Under the pieces are notes generated by a model, which made no database searches, had not been told where the DNA came from, and was given only the letters and a program-made list of their open reading frames with translations. Below are positions 8,672 through 18,330 of a DNA stretch of 55,565 nucleotides, piece by piece (the first letter of the stretch is position 1; each line of letters begins with the position of its first letter). Origin of the DNA: Roseburia_C amylophila (GTDB taxonomy: Bacteria > Bacillota > Clostridia > Lachnospirales > Lachnospiraceae); the NCBI RefSeq assembly GCF_025567465.1, contig NZ_JAOQKI010000016.1, positions 1 through 55,565 of the forward strand, read 5' to 3'. A program made the translations under genes and the position numbers.

Positions 8672-9319
8672 TTATGCATGATTTTTTACTACCATATTTA
8701 CTTTTTGCAACAGTTCTTTCGTTCCCTCTTCGATGTCCTCACATGCGAAGATTCCACTTACAACTGCTGCTCCTGCAATTTCGCATCCTTTTAATTTCAG
8801 GATGTTATCGTGGTTGATGCCGCCAATTGCGACTACGGGGATGGTGACGCTCTGACAGATTTCCTGCAGCAGGGTTAGTTCCATCGGCTTTGCATCAGTC
8901 TTGGTGCTGCTGCCAAATACGGCTCCGCTTCCTAAGTAATCTGCACCGGCTTTTTCTGCTGCTTGTGCCTGTTCTATTGTTTTCGCAGTCACTCCGATGA
9001 TTTTATCTGTTCCAAGAATTTTTCTTGCACGGGTCAGCTCCATATCGGACTGCCCCACATGCACACCATCGGCTCCTATCCTTTCTGCCAGTTCCACATT
9101 ATCATTGATGATCAATGGTACCCTATAACGGTGGCAGAGTTCCAAAAGGCTTCTGCCTTCTGCTTCGAATTCCGGCTCAGATAATTCTTTTTCCCGAAGC
9201 TGCACTAAAGTAACTCCGCCCTTTAATGCTTTTTCCACCTGCTCATATAAGGTCTCTCCCTTAAGCCAGCTACGGTCGGTAATGGCATAAAGAAGAAGCT
9301 GTTCTCTTGTAATATTCAT
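8672..9319 (-). CDS. thiE: Thiamine-phosphate synthase
   Basis: A 215-aa TIM-barrel enzyme that joins HMP-PP and thiazole phosphate to give thiamine phosphate. Seen: YAITDR at the start, GGVTLVQLREK, GADGVHVGQSD and GADYLGSGAVFGSSTK, all family hallmarks. An open frame continues upstream to 9400, but the ATG at 9319 is the start because GAGGAG lies 9 nt before it and the upstream part coincides with the riboswitch expression platform. First gene of the thiamine operon. Confidence 0.95.
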   Translation of the reverse strand: MNITREQLLLYAITDRSWLKGETLYEQVEKALKGGVTLVQLREKELSEPEFEAEGRSLLELCHRYRVPLIINDNVELAERIGADGVHVGQSDMELTRARKILGTDKIIGVTAKTIEQAQAAEKAGADYLGSGAVFGSSTKTDAKPMELTLLQEICQSVTIPVVAIGGINHDNILKLKGCEIAGAAVVSGIFACEDIEEGTKELLQKVNMVVKNHA

Positions 9320-9340
9320 ATGTGATTTCTCCTCACTACC

Positions 9341-9385
9341 CGCAAAAACAAAAGTGCAGGACCTCTGTAAAAAAGATTCCTGCAC
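9341..9385 (-). terminator. Riboswitch expression-platform terminator
   Basis: On the minus strand GTGCAGGA pairs with TCCTGCAC (arms at 9378-9385 and 9354-9361), followed by TTTTGTTTTT. It lies between the TPP aptamer and thiE, so thiamine pyrophosphate binding would favour termination. Confidence 0.85.
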
Positions 9386-9407
9386 ACTAAGTAATCGCAC
9401 CTGCGTT

Positions 9408-9497
9408 TCGTTATCTCCCTACGTTGGCATTATCCAAATCAGGTTCTGGGTTAAAGCTTCTGCTTACTCTCAGCCCGCCTGTGCGAGCACCCCGTTT
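9408..9497 (-). ncRNA. TPP riboswitch (THI-box) aptamer
   Basis: On the minus strand the conserved blocks appear in order: GGGGTGC, GGGCTGAGA, ACCCAGAACCTGAT, TGGATAATGCCAACGTAGGGA. These are the pyrimidine- and pyrophosphate-sensing helices of the TPP aptamer. It controls thiE-thiD-cytX-thiW-thiM. Confidence 0.95.
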
Positions 9498-9510
9498 TTC
9501 AACGATTTTC

Positions 9511-9538
9511 ATTATACACATTCCCCACAAAAAAGCAA
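9511..9538 (-). promoter_or_regulatory. Promoter of the thiamine operon
   Basis: Minus strand: TTGCTT (9538-9533), 16-nt spacer ending in TGTG, then TATAAT (9516-9511). It is 15-20 nt before the TPP aptamer. Confidence 0.75.
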
Positions 9539-9560
9539 GCTATGTTTTCCATAAAATACC

Positions 9561-9589
9561 TTGAAAACCACAAAAAAATGGCTTAGAAT
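9561..9589 (+). promoter_or_regulatory. Promoter of the chemoreceptor gene
   Basis: TTGAAA (9561-9566), 17-nt spacer, TAGAAT (9584-9589). It is divergent from the thiamine promoter. Confidence 0.6.
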
Positions 9590-9639
9590 TAGTTTAGCTT
9601 ATTACATCATTGTACGAAAGAGAAGGATTAAGAATATCT

Positions 9640-11724
9640 ATGAATTATGATGAAAATGTTTTTAAAGCCAAGGCCAATATCAAAGCCCGCAGAATCTGGC
9701 TTGTATTTTCCCTGCTGCTGACCGCTAACTATGGTGCCGATATGTCCAACGGTCTCTATCCATCGAAGCAGTATCTCTATTTTGTTCTGCTCTGCTGGAT
9801 TCCATTTTTTATTGGAGAATTATTTCTAAAAATCAAAGGCAAAACTACTGACATCTATCGCTATATACTGGTGCTTGGTTACGGTATCTTTTATACTTAT
9901 CTTTTATGTACCACAGCATCCCCAATTGCATTTACCTACATTCTGCCGGTAACCAGTCTTTTAATTATTTTTAAAGACCGGAAATTCATGCTGCAGTGCG
10001 GTATTGCAAATACTATCAGCGTAGCGATCAGTATTATTTACCGCTATATGGTATTAAGCTGCACCACTGCTACTGACGTAAAAAATTATCAGCTGCAGAT
10101 ATCCTGCCTGATTCTGTGCTATATCTGTTATATCATGTCCATCCGCCATTTAAACGAGGCTGACGGTGCACTGACAGACAGTATCAAGGATGATTTACAT
10201 CGTGTGGTAAATACCGTAGAAAAGGTGAAAACTGCCAGCAATAACGTTATGGACGGTATCACCGTTGTCCGGGAACTGGCTAATGAAAATAAACACGGTT
10301 CTGACGTTGTCTTAAAAGGAATGAACAATCTGACCAACAACAATCAGGAATTACAGAACCGTACGACTTCTTCCCTTGATATGACAACTGACATCAATTC
10401 CCAGGTAGAACATGTCGGCTCCATGATTCAGGAAATGGTTTCTCTTACCAATGAATCCATTCATCATGCACAGGTCAGTTCTGCTGACTTGGAGAGTCTT
10501 GTTACAACTGCAGGAACCATGTCCAGACTTTCCAATGAAGTAGAACAGGTTCTGACAGAATTTACCTCTGAATTCGAAAAAGTAAAATCCGAAACCGGAA
10601 CCATTGACAACATCTCCGGTCAGACCAATCTCCTTGCCTTAAATGCTTCCATTGAAGCTGCAAGAGCCGGAGAAGCAGGAAAAGGATTTGCTGTTGTTGC
10701 TGAGGAAATCCGTACCTTGAGCACTGAAACCAAGGCTTCTTCCAAACAGATCCAGGATGCGCTGATGCGTTTGGATGAAATCTCCGGCAAGATGACAAAA
10801 TCCATTGAAGAGACCTTAAAACTTATTCAGCTTACTCTTGAGAAAGTCACACTGACCGGTGAAAATGTGAATAAAATTACCGCTGACTCATCTCAGATGG
10901 GTGAGCATATACAGGTCATTGACAATGCAATCAAAGAAGTGGAAACATCAAACCGCCAGTTAGTAGAAAATATGAAGTATATTTCTGAAATTGTCGATAC
11001 CATGACACTCTGCATTCATGATTCTGATGATATCAGTCAGCGTATGGTAAGTAAATATGATGAAAGTGCTAACAATATTAACAGCATAGAAAATGAAATC
11101 CAGGCATTGATGTGCAAGCTTGGAATCGGCGGCTTCATGGGTATTGAGGATATCAACCCTGGTATGAAAGCAACCATCCGCCTGACGGAAAACCCTGACC
11201 ATGTTTTCCATGGTGAAGTTCTGAAACAGTATTCCAACCAGATTATACTTTCTCTGGAAGAAAAGCTTTCTTTTCGTAACAACAAATCCTGTTCCATCCA
11301 GATTACTGTTGGGAATGTGCTTTACTGCTGGGATAATGTCTCCGTCCATGTAGATAAAACAACCTCTGATTTCGTCGTAGAAATCACCGGCAGTCCAAAT
11401 ATTTTAAACCGACGGAAATATCCTCGTGCCGACCTTTCCAATTTCTGTAATATTACAGTTAAGAACACCGGAGAAACCTTCCAGGGACGTATGGAAAATA
11501 TCAGTGCCAACGGATTTGCTTTCCTTTGCGATGCACCGTTCTTTGCAGATAGCAAAGGGACTGATATTCTCTTAAATATCCTTTCCTTTGATTTACCGGA
11601 TCAAGCTGCTTTGGAAGGTCATATTATCCGAAGTTCCGACGACGAAGGCATGTATATCGTCGGCTGCCAGATGCCGGAAGACAATATGGCAATTAAAGAT
11701 TATGTAGATCAGTTGTTAGGATAA
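9640..11724 (+). CDS. Methyl-accepting chemotaxis protein fused to a PilZ domain
   Basis: A 694-aa receptor. Residues ~15-185 hold about six hydrophobic helices with no large extracellular sensor. A long coiled-coil signalling region follows, with the hairpin-tip sequence QTNLLALNASIEAARAGEAG that contacts CheA/CheW. The C-terminus has a YcgR-N-like beta domain and a PilZ domain with both c-di-GMP contacts: RRKYPR (RxxxR) and NISANG (N/DxSxxG). The ATG at 9640 is preferred (AAGGA upstream, though 12-13 nt away); an in-frame TTG at 9610 lacks a ribosome site. Likely links chemotaxis output to c-di-GMP. No other motility gene is in the window. Confidence 0.9.
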   Translation: MNYDENVFKAKANIKARRIWLVFSLLLTANYGADMSNGLYPSKQYLYFVLLCWIPFFIGELFLKIKGKTTDIYRYILVLGYGIFYTYLLCTTASPIAFTYILPVTSLLIIFKDRKFMLQCGIANTISVAISIIYRYMVLSCTTATDVKNYQLQISCLILCYICYIMSIRHLNEADGALTDSIKDDLHRVVNTVEKVKTASNNVMDGITVVRELANENKHGSDVVLKGMNNLTNNNQELQNRTTSSLDMTTDINSQVEHVGSMIQEMVSLTNESIHHAQVSSADLESLVTTAGTMSRLSNEVEQVLTEFTSEFEKVKSETGTIDNISGQTNLLALNASIEAARAGEAGKGFAVVAEEIRTLSTETKASSKQIQDALMRLDEISGKMTKSIEETLKLIQLTLEKVTLTGENVNKITADSSQMGEHIQVIDNAIKEVETSNRQLVENMKYISEIVDTMTLCIHDSDDISQRMVSKYDESANNINSIENEIQALMCKLGIGGFMGIEDINPGMKATIRLTENPDHVFHGEVLKQYSNQIILSLEEKLSFRNNKSCSIQITVGNVLYCWDNVSVHVDKTTSDFVVEITGSPNILNRRKYPRADLSNFCNITVKNTGETFQGRMENISANGFAFLCDAPFFADSKGTDILLNILSFDLPDQAALEGHIIRSSDDEGMYIVGCQMPEDNMAIKDYVDQLLG

Positions 11725-11767
11725 AACTATTTCAAGATATTTTTTAAGATATCGCTGCTTGCGAAAG

Positions 11768-11818
11768 AAGAAAACTCATAGCAGATTCCGTTTGGAATTT
11801 ACTATGAGTTTTCTTTTT
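11768..11818. terminator. Bidirectional intrinsic terminator
   Basis: AAGAAAACTCATAG (11768-11781) pairs with CTATGAGTTTTCTT (11802-11815), followed by T residues. It separates the convergent chemoreceptor and LOG genes. Confidence 0.8.
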
Positions 11819-11866
11819 GGTCTGTATTTTGTATCCGTAATCTCCGTCTTTATTTTCCTGCTTCAT

Positions 11867-12403
11867 TTAATGCTGCAGGATAAATGCTTCGATCTCCGAT
11901 AAATCTTTGGAAATCAGCAGACGGTTAAAATCTTCTTTTGCTGCAAAGCCTGAGCTCTGCATTTCTTCGAAAAATGCTTTCAGTGGCTGATAGAAGCCAT
12001 CAATATCATAAAGAATACATGGATTCTCATTGATGTGAAGACGCTGCAGGGATATGATATCCGATAACTCGTCTAAGGTTCCCGGACCACCCGGCAGTGC
12101 GATGTAAACATCTGCTAACTCTATCATTTTCGCTTTCCGCTCCGCCATATCTTTCGTATCTATGTACTCTGTCAAAAACTGGTGTCTGCGGTTTTGAATG
12201 GATTCCACCTGTGGCAGTACACCGATTACTTTTCCACCATTGGATAATACGGAATTGGCTATGGTTCCCATCAATCCGCCCCGGGCTCCACCGTATACCA
12301 GTGTGTGTCCGTTCTCTGCAATCCACATGCCAAGGGCTACTGCACCGATGGTATATGCTTCCTTACTTCCTGCGGATGAACCGCAATATACTGCTATATT
12401 CAT
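11867..12403 (-). CDS. LOG family protein (nucleoside 5'-monophosphate phosphoribohydrolase-like)
   Basis: A 178-aa Rossmann-fold protein of the LOG/YvdD group (TIGR00730). Members hydrolyse the N-glycosidic bond of nucleotides such as cytokinin riboside 5'-monophosphate or AMP. The diagnostic PGGPGTLDE is at residues 104-112 and GGARGGLMG at 38-46. It lies 13 nt downstream of the nucleobase permease in the same direction, so a role in purine/pyrimidine salvage is plausible; the true substrate is unknown. Confidence 0.9.
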   Translation of the reverse strand: MNIAVYCGSSAGSKEAYTIGAVALGMWIAENGHTLVYGGARGGLMGTIANSVLSNGGKVIGVLPQVESIQNRRHQFLTEYIDTKDMAERKAKMIELADVYIALPGGPGTLDELSDIISLQRLHINENPCILYDIDGFYQPLKAFFEEMQSSGFAAKEDFNRLLISKDLSEIEAFILQH

Positions 12404-12416
12404 ATGCTCTCCTCTG

Positions 12417-13784
12417 CTACTTTTCCTGACGTTCTACTTCCATATTTTTAGGCAATACAAGATTTAAAATAATGGCAGTAAGGAATACAACTGCTACACA
12501 GTTTTCTGCAAAGATAGAACGGATAATGCCTGGGAAGATTGCAAATAAATCCGGCAGCTGGGTAAAGCCTAATCCGATACTTAAGGACAGTGCCGATATG
12601 GTAATATTTCTCTGGGAAAATCCACATTTTCCAATCATCTGCAGTCCACTGATTACAATAGTTCCGAACATCATAATTGTACATCCGCCCAGAACTGCAC
12701 TTGGCAGTGTGGCAAGTACTGCACCTACTACCGGGAAAATTCCTGCCAGGATCATAATTATGGCCCCCGTTGCAATGACAAAACGGTTTACAACCTTGGT
12801 CATGGCAACCAGACCTACATTCTGGCTGAAGGATGTAATCGGCATACAGCCAAATACCGAAGATAATGCACTGACAAATCCATCACAGGCAAGTGAGCCC
12901 GCAGTCTCTTTCTGGGTGACATCACGGTTTAAGCCGGATGATGCCAGTGCCGAGGTATCTCCAATTGTCTCGGTTGCTGACACTAAGAATATCAAAACAA
13001 ATGCGATAATAGCATCTGCATGAAATTCCATTTTAAATGGCATCAGATGCGGCAGTGCCAGAAGGCTTGTATCGGAAAGTGCTGAAAAATCTACCACACC
13101 CATACACAATGCCACAATATAACCTACAATCAGTCCAAACAGTACGGATAACTGTTTGAAATAGGATTTTGCTACAATATTAAATACGATACAGCATACC
13201 AGTGTCACAGTTCCAAGTATCCAGTTGGTTGCAGATCCGAAATCTGCACTGCTGCTGCCACCACCAAAGGAATCTGCACCTACTTCAAGCAGGGAAAATC
13301 CAATTGCTGTTACAACGGTAGCTGCTACAATCGGTGTTACCAGTTTCATCCAGTATTTGGACAAAAGTCCAAGGATACCTTCTACGATACCTCCAACAAG
13401 AACCGCTCCCATGATTGCTCCATAGCCATACTGTCCGCCAATGACACAGGCAATGGATACAAAGGTAAAGGAAATTCCCATGACAATCGGAAGTCTCGAA
13501 CCGATTCTCCAGATTGGGAATAACTGAATCAATGTTCCGATTCCGGCAATCATCATTGCACTCTGAATAATCATTGCCGTATTCTTTGCATCCATTCCGC
13601 AGGCCCCTGCCACAATCAGAATCGGTGCAATATTGGCTACAAACATAGCTAAAATATGCTGCAAGCCAAATGGAATTGCATTTAAAACCGGCACTTTGCC
13701 ATCCAGCGAATAAATATTATCTACGCTGGCTTTCTGACCTGCTGCCATACCATCTTTTGTGTTTTTTCTTTCTGAAAAACTCAT
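12417..13784 (-). CDS. NCS2 family nucleobase (xanthine/uracil) permease
   Basis: A 455-aa membrane protein of ~14 helices. The N-terminal GLQHILAMFVANIAPILIV and the QNVGLVAMTKVVNR and SATETIGDTSALA stretches match NCS2 xanthine/uracil permeases, proton-coupled nucleobase importers. Substrate (xanthine, uric acid or uracil) cannot be assigned by eye. GGAGG is about 9 nt upstream of the ATG. It forms an operon with the LOG gene. Confidence 0.9.
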   Translation of the reverse strand: MSFSERKNTKDGMAAGQKASVDNIYSLDGKVPVLNAIPFGLQHILAMFVANIAPILIVAGACGMDAKNTAMIIQSAMMIAGIGTLIQLFPIWRIGSRLPIVMGISFTFVSIACVIGGQYGYGAIMGAVLVGGIVEGILGLLSKYWMKLVTPIVAATVVTAIGFSLLEVGADSFGGGSSSADFGSATNWILGTVTLVCCIVFNIVAKSYFKQLSVLFGLIVGYIVALCMGVVDFSALSDTSLLALPHLMPFKMEFHADAIIAFVLIFLVSATETIGDTSALASSGLNRDVTQKETAGSLACDGFVSALSSVFGCMPITSFSQNVGLVAMTKVVNRFVIATGAIIMILAGIFPVVGAVLATLPSAVLGGCTIMMFGTIVISGLQMIGKCGFSQRNITISALSLSIGLGFTQLPDLFAIFPGIIRSIFAENCVAVVFLTAIILNLVLPKNMEVERQEK

Positions 13785-13838
13785 TTTCTTTTTTCCTCCG
13801 TTATCTATTTCCGCAATAGCATTCCCGCTATCTTTTTT

Positions 13839-13867
13839 ATCTTATGACGGAACAAAGGGGAGGTCAA
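13839..13867 (-). promoter_or_regulatory. Promoter of the permease-LOG operon
   Basis: Minus strand: TTGACC (13867-13862), 17-nt spacer, TAAGAT (13844-13839), lying just after the ABC exporter stop codon. Confidence 0.6.
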
Positions 13868-13874
13868 CTGCTTT

Positions 13875-15608
13875 TTACAATTTCCAGCCTGCTGCCTGAA
13901 GCTGTGTCTTTGCCATATGCCGGTAAACGCCATCCTTTGCTGTAAGTTCTTCCGGCGCACCCTCTTCGGCTACCACTCCATCTTTTAATACCACAATCTT
14001 ATCTGCATCTGACACCGTACGCATGCGGTGTGCAATAATCATAACCGTCTTATCCTGAATCAACCGGGACAATGCCTCCTGAATCAGTGTTTCATTATCT
14101 ACGTCTAAGGATGCGGTCGCTTCATCTAAGAATATAATCGGCGCATCCTTTAAAAATGCTCTTGCAATAGAAATTCTCTGACGTTCTCCGCCGGATAATT
14201 CGGAACCGTTTTCCCCAATCATGGTATGCCAGCCTTCCGGCAGTTTATCTGCAAATTCATCACAGTGTGCCAATTTTGCTGCCGCAATGACTTCCTCATC
14301 TGTTGCATCGGAACGTCCAATACGGATATTTTCCATAATCGTATTGTTAAAAAGTGTAACATCCTGAAAGACAATGGAATAAAGAGACATCAGTGTTTCT
14401 GGGTCAATCTTTGAAATGTCCATGCCGCCTACCGTAATCGTTCCCTTATCGATATCCCAGAATCTTGAGGCAAGTCTTGAGACCGTGGTCTTACCGCCGC
14501 CGGATGGTCCGATTAATGCTGTGACTTCGCCCTGTTTTGCGGTAAAAGTAACATCTTTCAGCACACTTTCCTTACTGTCATAGGAAAATCCCACATGTGA
14601 AAATGCAATATCATATCCGTCATATTTCATCTCGGTGCTTCCACTCTGTACCGAATGGGATAAAATTTCATCCAGCCGCTCGCACTGCACATCCACACTG
14701 ATTATGGCGGCAAGGTTCTGCAGGGAAATCTGCATCGGGTCATAAAGTCTTGATACCAGTAATAAGAACATAAAGAAAGTCAGTAAATCAATACTTCCTT
14801 TCGAAAGTAAAATTCCGCCAACCAATGCTACCGTCGCAATTCCAAGCTTTAAAATCATCTGGGCACCGGATACAAAAACAGCATTTCCAAGTTCTGCCGC
14901 CACTGCATGTTTTTCTACTGCTTTAATTTTCTTCTCAAGTCCAGCCATATAATTTTCCTGCGCATCATTTGCCCATAAATCCCGGACCGTCTCTAAGCAT
15001 TCCTGAATGCCATCTGTGCAGACCATTTTCAGTTTCATCTGTTTTCTGCTAAGATATCTTAAAAATTTTCTGGCACTCAGTACAATGAGGAATGATACCG
15101 GAAGTACCCACAGTGCAGCCAGTGCCATCCGCCAGTCAAAAAAGAATAAGCTGACAGCAATCATTGCGGTGGAAACACAGGCTCCAAAAAGCTCCGGAAT
15201 ATAGTGGGAGGATGCCGTTTCTATCGTGGCACAGTCCGCCATAATGGTGCTGGTCAAATCGGATAAATCCTTTTTGCCAAAGAAAGATAATGGAATCTTT
15301 CTTAATTTTTCTGCCAGCGTAATTCTTCGCACACCACTTTCCACATAGGTGGCAAGGAAGGTGCAGTTATACTGGATATACGTTGTCACTGCAATCAGAA
15401 CCAGACAGAGAATACTTCCCACAAGGTAGAACACGCCTCTGCCGCTCAAGTTATCATTCAGATAATCCTCCACCAGAAAATACAGCAGTCCCACCGGAAA
15501 CATCAACACAATATTGGAAACGGTTGCTGTCAGAAATGCCTTTATCATGTCATTTGCACCCTGCTCTGAAAGTGCATATTTATGTTGTAATTTTTCTTTC
15601 CAGCTCAT
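13875..15608 (-). CDS. ABC exporter, fused membrane and ATPase domains (subunit B)
   Basis: A 577-aa half-transporter: six-helix membrane domain (residues ~1-310), then an ATPase with Walker A GPSGGGKTT, signature LSGGERQR and Walker B IIFLDEATASLD. It resembles MdlB/LmrA-type multidrug or lipid exporters and probably pairs with the next gene as a heterodimer. The ATG at 15608 is chosen: AAGGTAGG lies 8 nt upstream. A GTG at 15617 would overlap the upstream stop. Substrate unknown. Confidence 0.9.
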   Translation of the reverse strand: MSWKEKLQHKYALSEQGANDMIKAFLTATVSNIVLMFPVGLLYFLVEDYLNDNLSGRGVFYLVGSILCLVLIAVTTYIQYNCTFLATYVESGVRRITLAEKLRKIPLSFFGKKDLSDLTSTIMADCATIETASSHYIPELFGACVSTAMIAVSLFFFDWRMALAALWVLPVSFLIVLSARKFLRYLSRKQMKLKMVCTDGIQECLETVRDLWANDAQENYMAGLEKKIKAVEKHAVAAELGNAVFVSGAQMILKLGIATVALVGGILLSKGSIDLLTFFMFLLLVSRLYDPMQISLQNLAAIISVDVQCERLDEILSHSVQSGSTEMKYDGYDIAFSHVGFSYDSKESVLKDVTFTAKQGEVTALIGPSGGGKTTVSRLASRFWDIDKGTITVGGMDISKIDPETLMSLYSIVFQDVTLFNNTIMENIRIGRSDATDEEVIAAAKLAHCDEFADKLPEGWHTMIGENGSELSGGERQRISIARAFLKDAPIIFLDEATASLDVDNETLIQEALSRLIQDKTVMIIAHRMRTVSDADKIVVLKDGVVAEEGAPEELTAKDGVYRHMAKTQLQAAGWKL

Positions 15609-15609
15609 A

Positions 15610-17376
15610 TTACGCACCTACCTTCCACTGTACCGATTTGTTGTATTCTTCCCACATATGGGCATATACACCATTTTTCTGAAGTAACGTCTCATGGGTT
15701 CCCTCTTCTGCAATACTGCCATCCTTTAAAACGCAAATCCGGTCTGCGTCTACAATAGAGGACAGACGATGGGCAATCATAATTACGGTCTTGCCCTTAG
15801 ACAGTCTGGAAAACGCTTCCTGCACCTTTGCTTCATTATCCGGGTCTGCAAAGGCTGTTGCTTCATCCAAAATCAGAATCGGTGCATTCTTTAACATGGC
15901 TCTTGCAATGGAAAACCGCTGGGCTTCTCCACCGGATACATAGGTTCCGCTGCTTCCGATTACTGTATCAATTCCATCTGGAAGCTTCGCAATAATATCT
16001 TCACACTGGGCTTCCTTTAACGCCTGCATGACTTCTTCTCTGGTTGCCTCCTTCTTTCCCATGCGGACATTTTCCAAAATGGAAGTTTTTAATAATTTGC
16101 TGTCCTGAAATACAAAAGACACCATATCCATTAACTGCCTGGAAGAGATTTCCTTCACATCCTTATTTCCAATCAGGATGCGTCCTTCCGTAGTATCAAA
16201 GAATCGTGCCACAAGGCTTGCCAGCGTCGTCTTTCCGCCGCCGGACGGTCCTACAAATGCCACATGCTCGCCCTCTTTGATGGCAAGATTAATCTGATGC
16301 AGTGCATCTCTTCCGGCATCTTCATAACGGAAGGATACATTTTCAAAGGTAATGGAGTTGTTCTCCGGCTCCTGTGCATGGGCGGTTTCCGGTAACGGTT
16401 TCTTTTCTAAAATACTTTCGATACGGGAAATTGCATCTGCTACAATCAGCTGATTTTCACTGGAATACATAATTTTATTCATGGTCACAGTGATAATCGG
16501 CGTAATGATAATATAGAATAAAAGATTTAATAAAAAGGTATTATCGGCTCCATTTCGTGTAAAGAAAAAGGTTGCTGCAATCAGCACTGCAAATACCGCA
16601 TTGATAACGGTTGTATACACCGTCATTGGTATCCGCATTTCCTTCGTGTACGCAATCGTCCATTTTTCATATTTCCTGATAGAGGCCTGAAAGCGTTTGA
16701 ATGAAAATACCGACTGTCCGAAAGTCTTTACTACCGGGATTCCACGGACATATTCCACTGCTTCGCTGGACATTTCGTCCAATGCATTCTGATATTCTTC
16801 CATCTTATCTTTCATACGCTGTCCGGTCATGGTTCCCATAATCAAAAATGCTGCCACCACAGGAATCAGGCTCAAAAGACCAAGCCGGAAATCAAATACC
16901 ATAAGCAATACCAAAAGACCTGCCGGTGTTGCGATGGCTCCTGCCTGATCCGGTAACTGGTGCGCCAGATAGGTCTCTGTTGCTGCGCTGGATTCATTGA
17001 CGATTTTACGGATTTTGCCGGTTCCGTCTTTATCTAAAAATCCCATTGGCAGTGTCAGGATATGCCGCATCAGGCTGGTGCGGATATTTGCCTGGACGCG
17101 GAATGCTGCCAGATGGGAACACATCAGTGCAAACACATAAACCAGCATGGATAAAATGGCAAATCCAACGGCTGCCCAGCCATATTCTTTTAAATGAGCT
17201 GCTTTGCCAAAATCCGGTGCCACAGAAAGCACTTCTTTCATAATTCTCCAGATGTAATAAAATGGTACCAAAGCCAGCCATGCGCTGACTACCGATAAAA
17301 TCCAGGATGCTATAGTCAGATAACGGAATTTACCGGCATAGGCAAAAAGCTTTGATAAGGAACTTTCCTTTTTCAC
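15610..17376 (-). CDS. ABC exporter, fused membrane and ATPase domains (subunit A)
   Basis: A 588-aa half-transporter with six membrane helices and an ATPase domain: Walker A GPSGGGKTT, signature VSGGEAQR, Walker B ILILDEATAFAD. The signature and D-loop differ from the partner (VSGGEAQR/FAD against LSGGERQR/SLD), as usual in heterodimers with unequal ATP sites. The start is GTG at 17376 behind GGAGGAG. The partner ORF begins 1-2 nt after the stop. A TetR gene lies upstream. Confidence 0.9.
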   Translation of the reverse strand: MKKESSLSKLFAYAGKFRYLTIASWILSVVSAWLALVPFYYIWRIMKEVLSVAPDFGKAAHLKEYGWAAVGFAILSMLVYVFALMCSHLAAFRVQANIRTSLMRHILTLPMGFLDKDGTGKIRKIVNESSAATETYLAHQLPDQAGAIATPAGLLVLLMVFDFRLGLLSLIPVVAAFLIMGTMTGQRMKDKMEEYQNALDEMSSEAVEYVRGIPVVKTFGQSVFSFKRFQASIRKYEKWTIAYTKEMRIPMTVYTTVINAVFAVLIAATFFFTRNGADNTFLLNLLFYIIITPIITVTMNKIMYSSENQLIVADAISRIESILEKKPLPETAHAQEPENNSITFENVSFRYEDAGRDALHQINLAIKEGEHVAFVGPSGGGKTTLASLVARFFDTTEGRILIGNKDVKEISSRQLMDMVSFVFQDSKLLKTSILENVRMGKKEATREEVMQALKEAQCEDIIAKLPDGIDTVIGSSGTYVSGGEAQRFSIARAMLKNAPILILDEATAFADPDNEAKVQEAFSRLSKGKTVIMIAHRLSSIVDADRICVLKDGSIAEEGTHETLLQKNGVYAHMWEEYNKSVQWKVGA

Positions 17377-17613
17377 TTTTTCTTCTCCTCCTTTAAAAAT
17401 AATTGATTCTTTCTTCTTATTGAAACGAAAACTGTTTTAAAAACTGCTCCCGGTGTGCTGCTGTCACATATTTTCACAGCCAAGTGCCACCTCACTGTTG
17501 GTATTCAGGCAGAAGAACTGACTTCTTGGATTCTGGAATGCACCTTTTTGATATTTCCATTGCATAGTGTCGTCTAATATGAATTAGGTTTAACTAACCA
17601 GCACTTTTAAGAA

Positions 17614-17655
17614 AAGACTGCTTCCTGCTGTTACAAGATAAGCAGTCTTACTATC
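17614..17655 (-). terminator. Terminator downstream of the TetR gene
   Basis: Perfect 10-bp stem, AAGACTGCTT (17614-17623) with AAGCAGTCTT (17640-17649); on the minus strand it is followed by TTCTT. It would limit read-through from the regulator into the ABC genes. The rest of 17377-17613 showed no gene. Confidence 0.6.
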
Positions 17656-17657
17656 TT

Positions 17658-18281
17658 TTACACTTCGAATTTTAAAATGGTATTCCAGCCTGCATAGTTG
17701 AATTTTTCCAGCATATGAACGTATTTCTGTGCAGTTTCTTTCTCCATCTTATGACGCACAACTTCAAACATGCTGTCAAATAATGCCCTTGTCATAATAT
17801 GGATGAATTCTCCCGTCACTTCATTTTCCTCATCATTCTGAAAATGAATAACCTCCATGAACTTGTAGGTATATTCTGCCTCTACTTCTGCCAACTCTTC
17901 TACAAAATTCTGGAACTTCGTTCCATAGGACGCCTCCAGCAATAACTGAAATGCGGTAAAATTATCATAGATGTAATCCAGCATTTCATCCATTCCGGAT
18001 ATTACATAGTCATCCATTTCTTTCGGCTGCCGCTCCGGCTCTACTGCATGAAATTCTTCCTGCGTCTTCACAAAAAGATTCATCATATACTCTGCCACCG
18101 GTCCTACAATTGCTGCAAACAGCCCTTCTTTGTCTTTAAATCTGGAATAAATAGAACCTGTGGTTGTTCCCGCTTTCGCCGCAATGGTGCGAAGCGATGC
18201 ATCGGAATAACCCTTTTCTAAAAATTCTTCCGTTGCGCAGGAAAGTATTCTTTCCGATACGCCTTCGATTGGTTTAGTCAC
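17658..18281 (-). CDS. TetR/AcrR family transcriptional regulator
   Basis: A 207-aa one-component repressor. The N-terminal helix-turn-helix reads SDASLRTIAAKAGTTTGSIYSRFKDKEGLF, the classical TetR DNA-binding region; the rest is a helical ligand domain. The open frame runs to 18356, but GTG at 18281 is the likely start: GGAGG is 5 nt upstream and the longer version would begin inside the -35 box and palindromic operator. It is followed by the ABC exporter pair, which it most likely controls. Confidence 0.85.
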   Translation of the reverse strand: MTKPIEGVSERILSCATEEFLEKGYSDASLRTIAAKAGTTTGSIYSRFKDKEGLFAAIVGPVAEYMMNLFVKTQEEFHAVEPERQPKEMDDYVISGMDEMLDYIYDNFTAFQLLLEASYGTKFQNFVEELAEVEAEYTYKFMEVIHFQNDEENEVTGEFIHIMTRALFDSMFEVVRHKMEKETAQKYVHMLEKFNYAGWNTILKFEV

Positions 18282-18296
18282 TGATGCCTCCGTTTC

Positions 18297-18330
18297 ATTT
18301 ATAACAGTGTTATATAACACTGTTATAAAT
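18297..18330. promoter_or_regulatory. 34-bp perfect palindromic operator
   Basis: ATTTATAACAGTGTTAT followed immediately by its exact complement. It overlaps the -10 box of the tetR promoter, as expected for autorepression by a TetR dimer (or pair of dimers). No matching site was found before the ABC genes. Confidence 0.75.

Noticed and set aside
17377..17613. A separate operator-controlled promoter for the ABC genes
   Set aside because: No copy of the 34-bp palindrome and no convincing -35/-10 pair could be read there.
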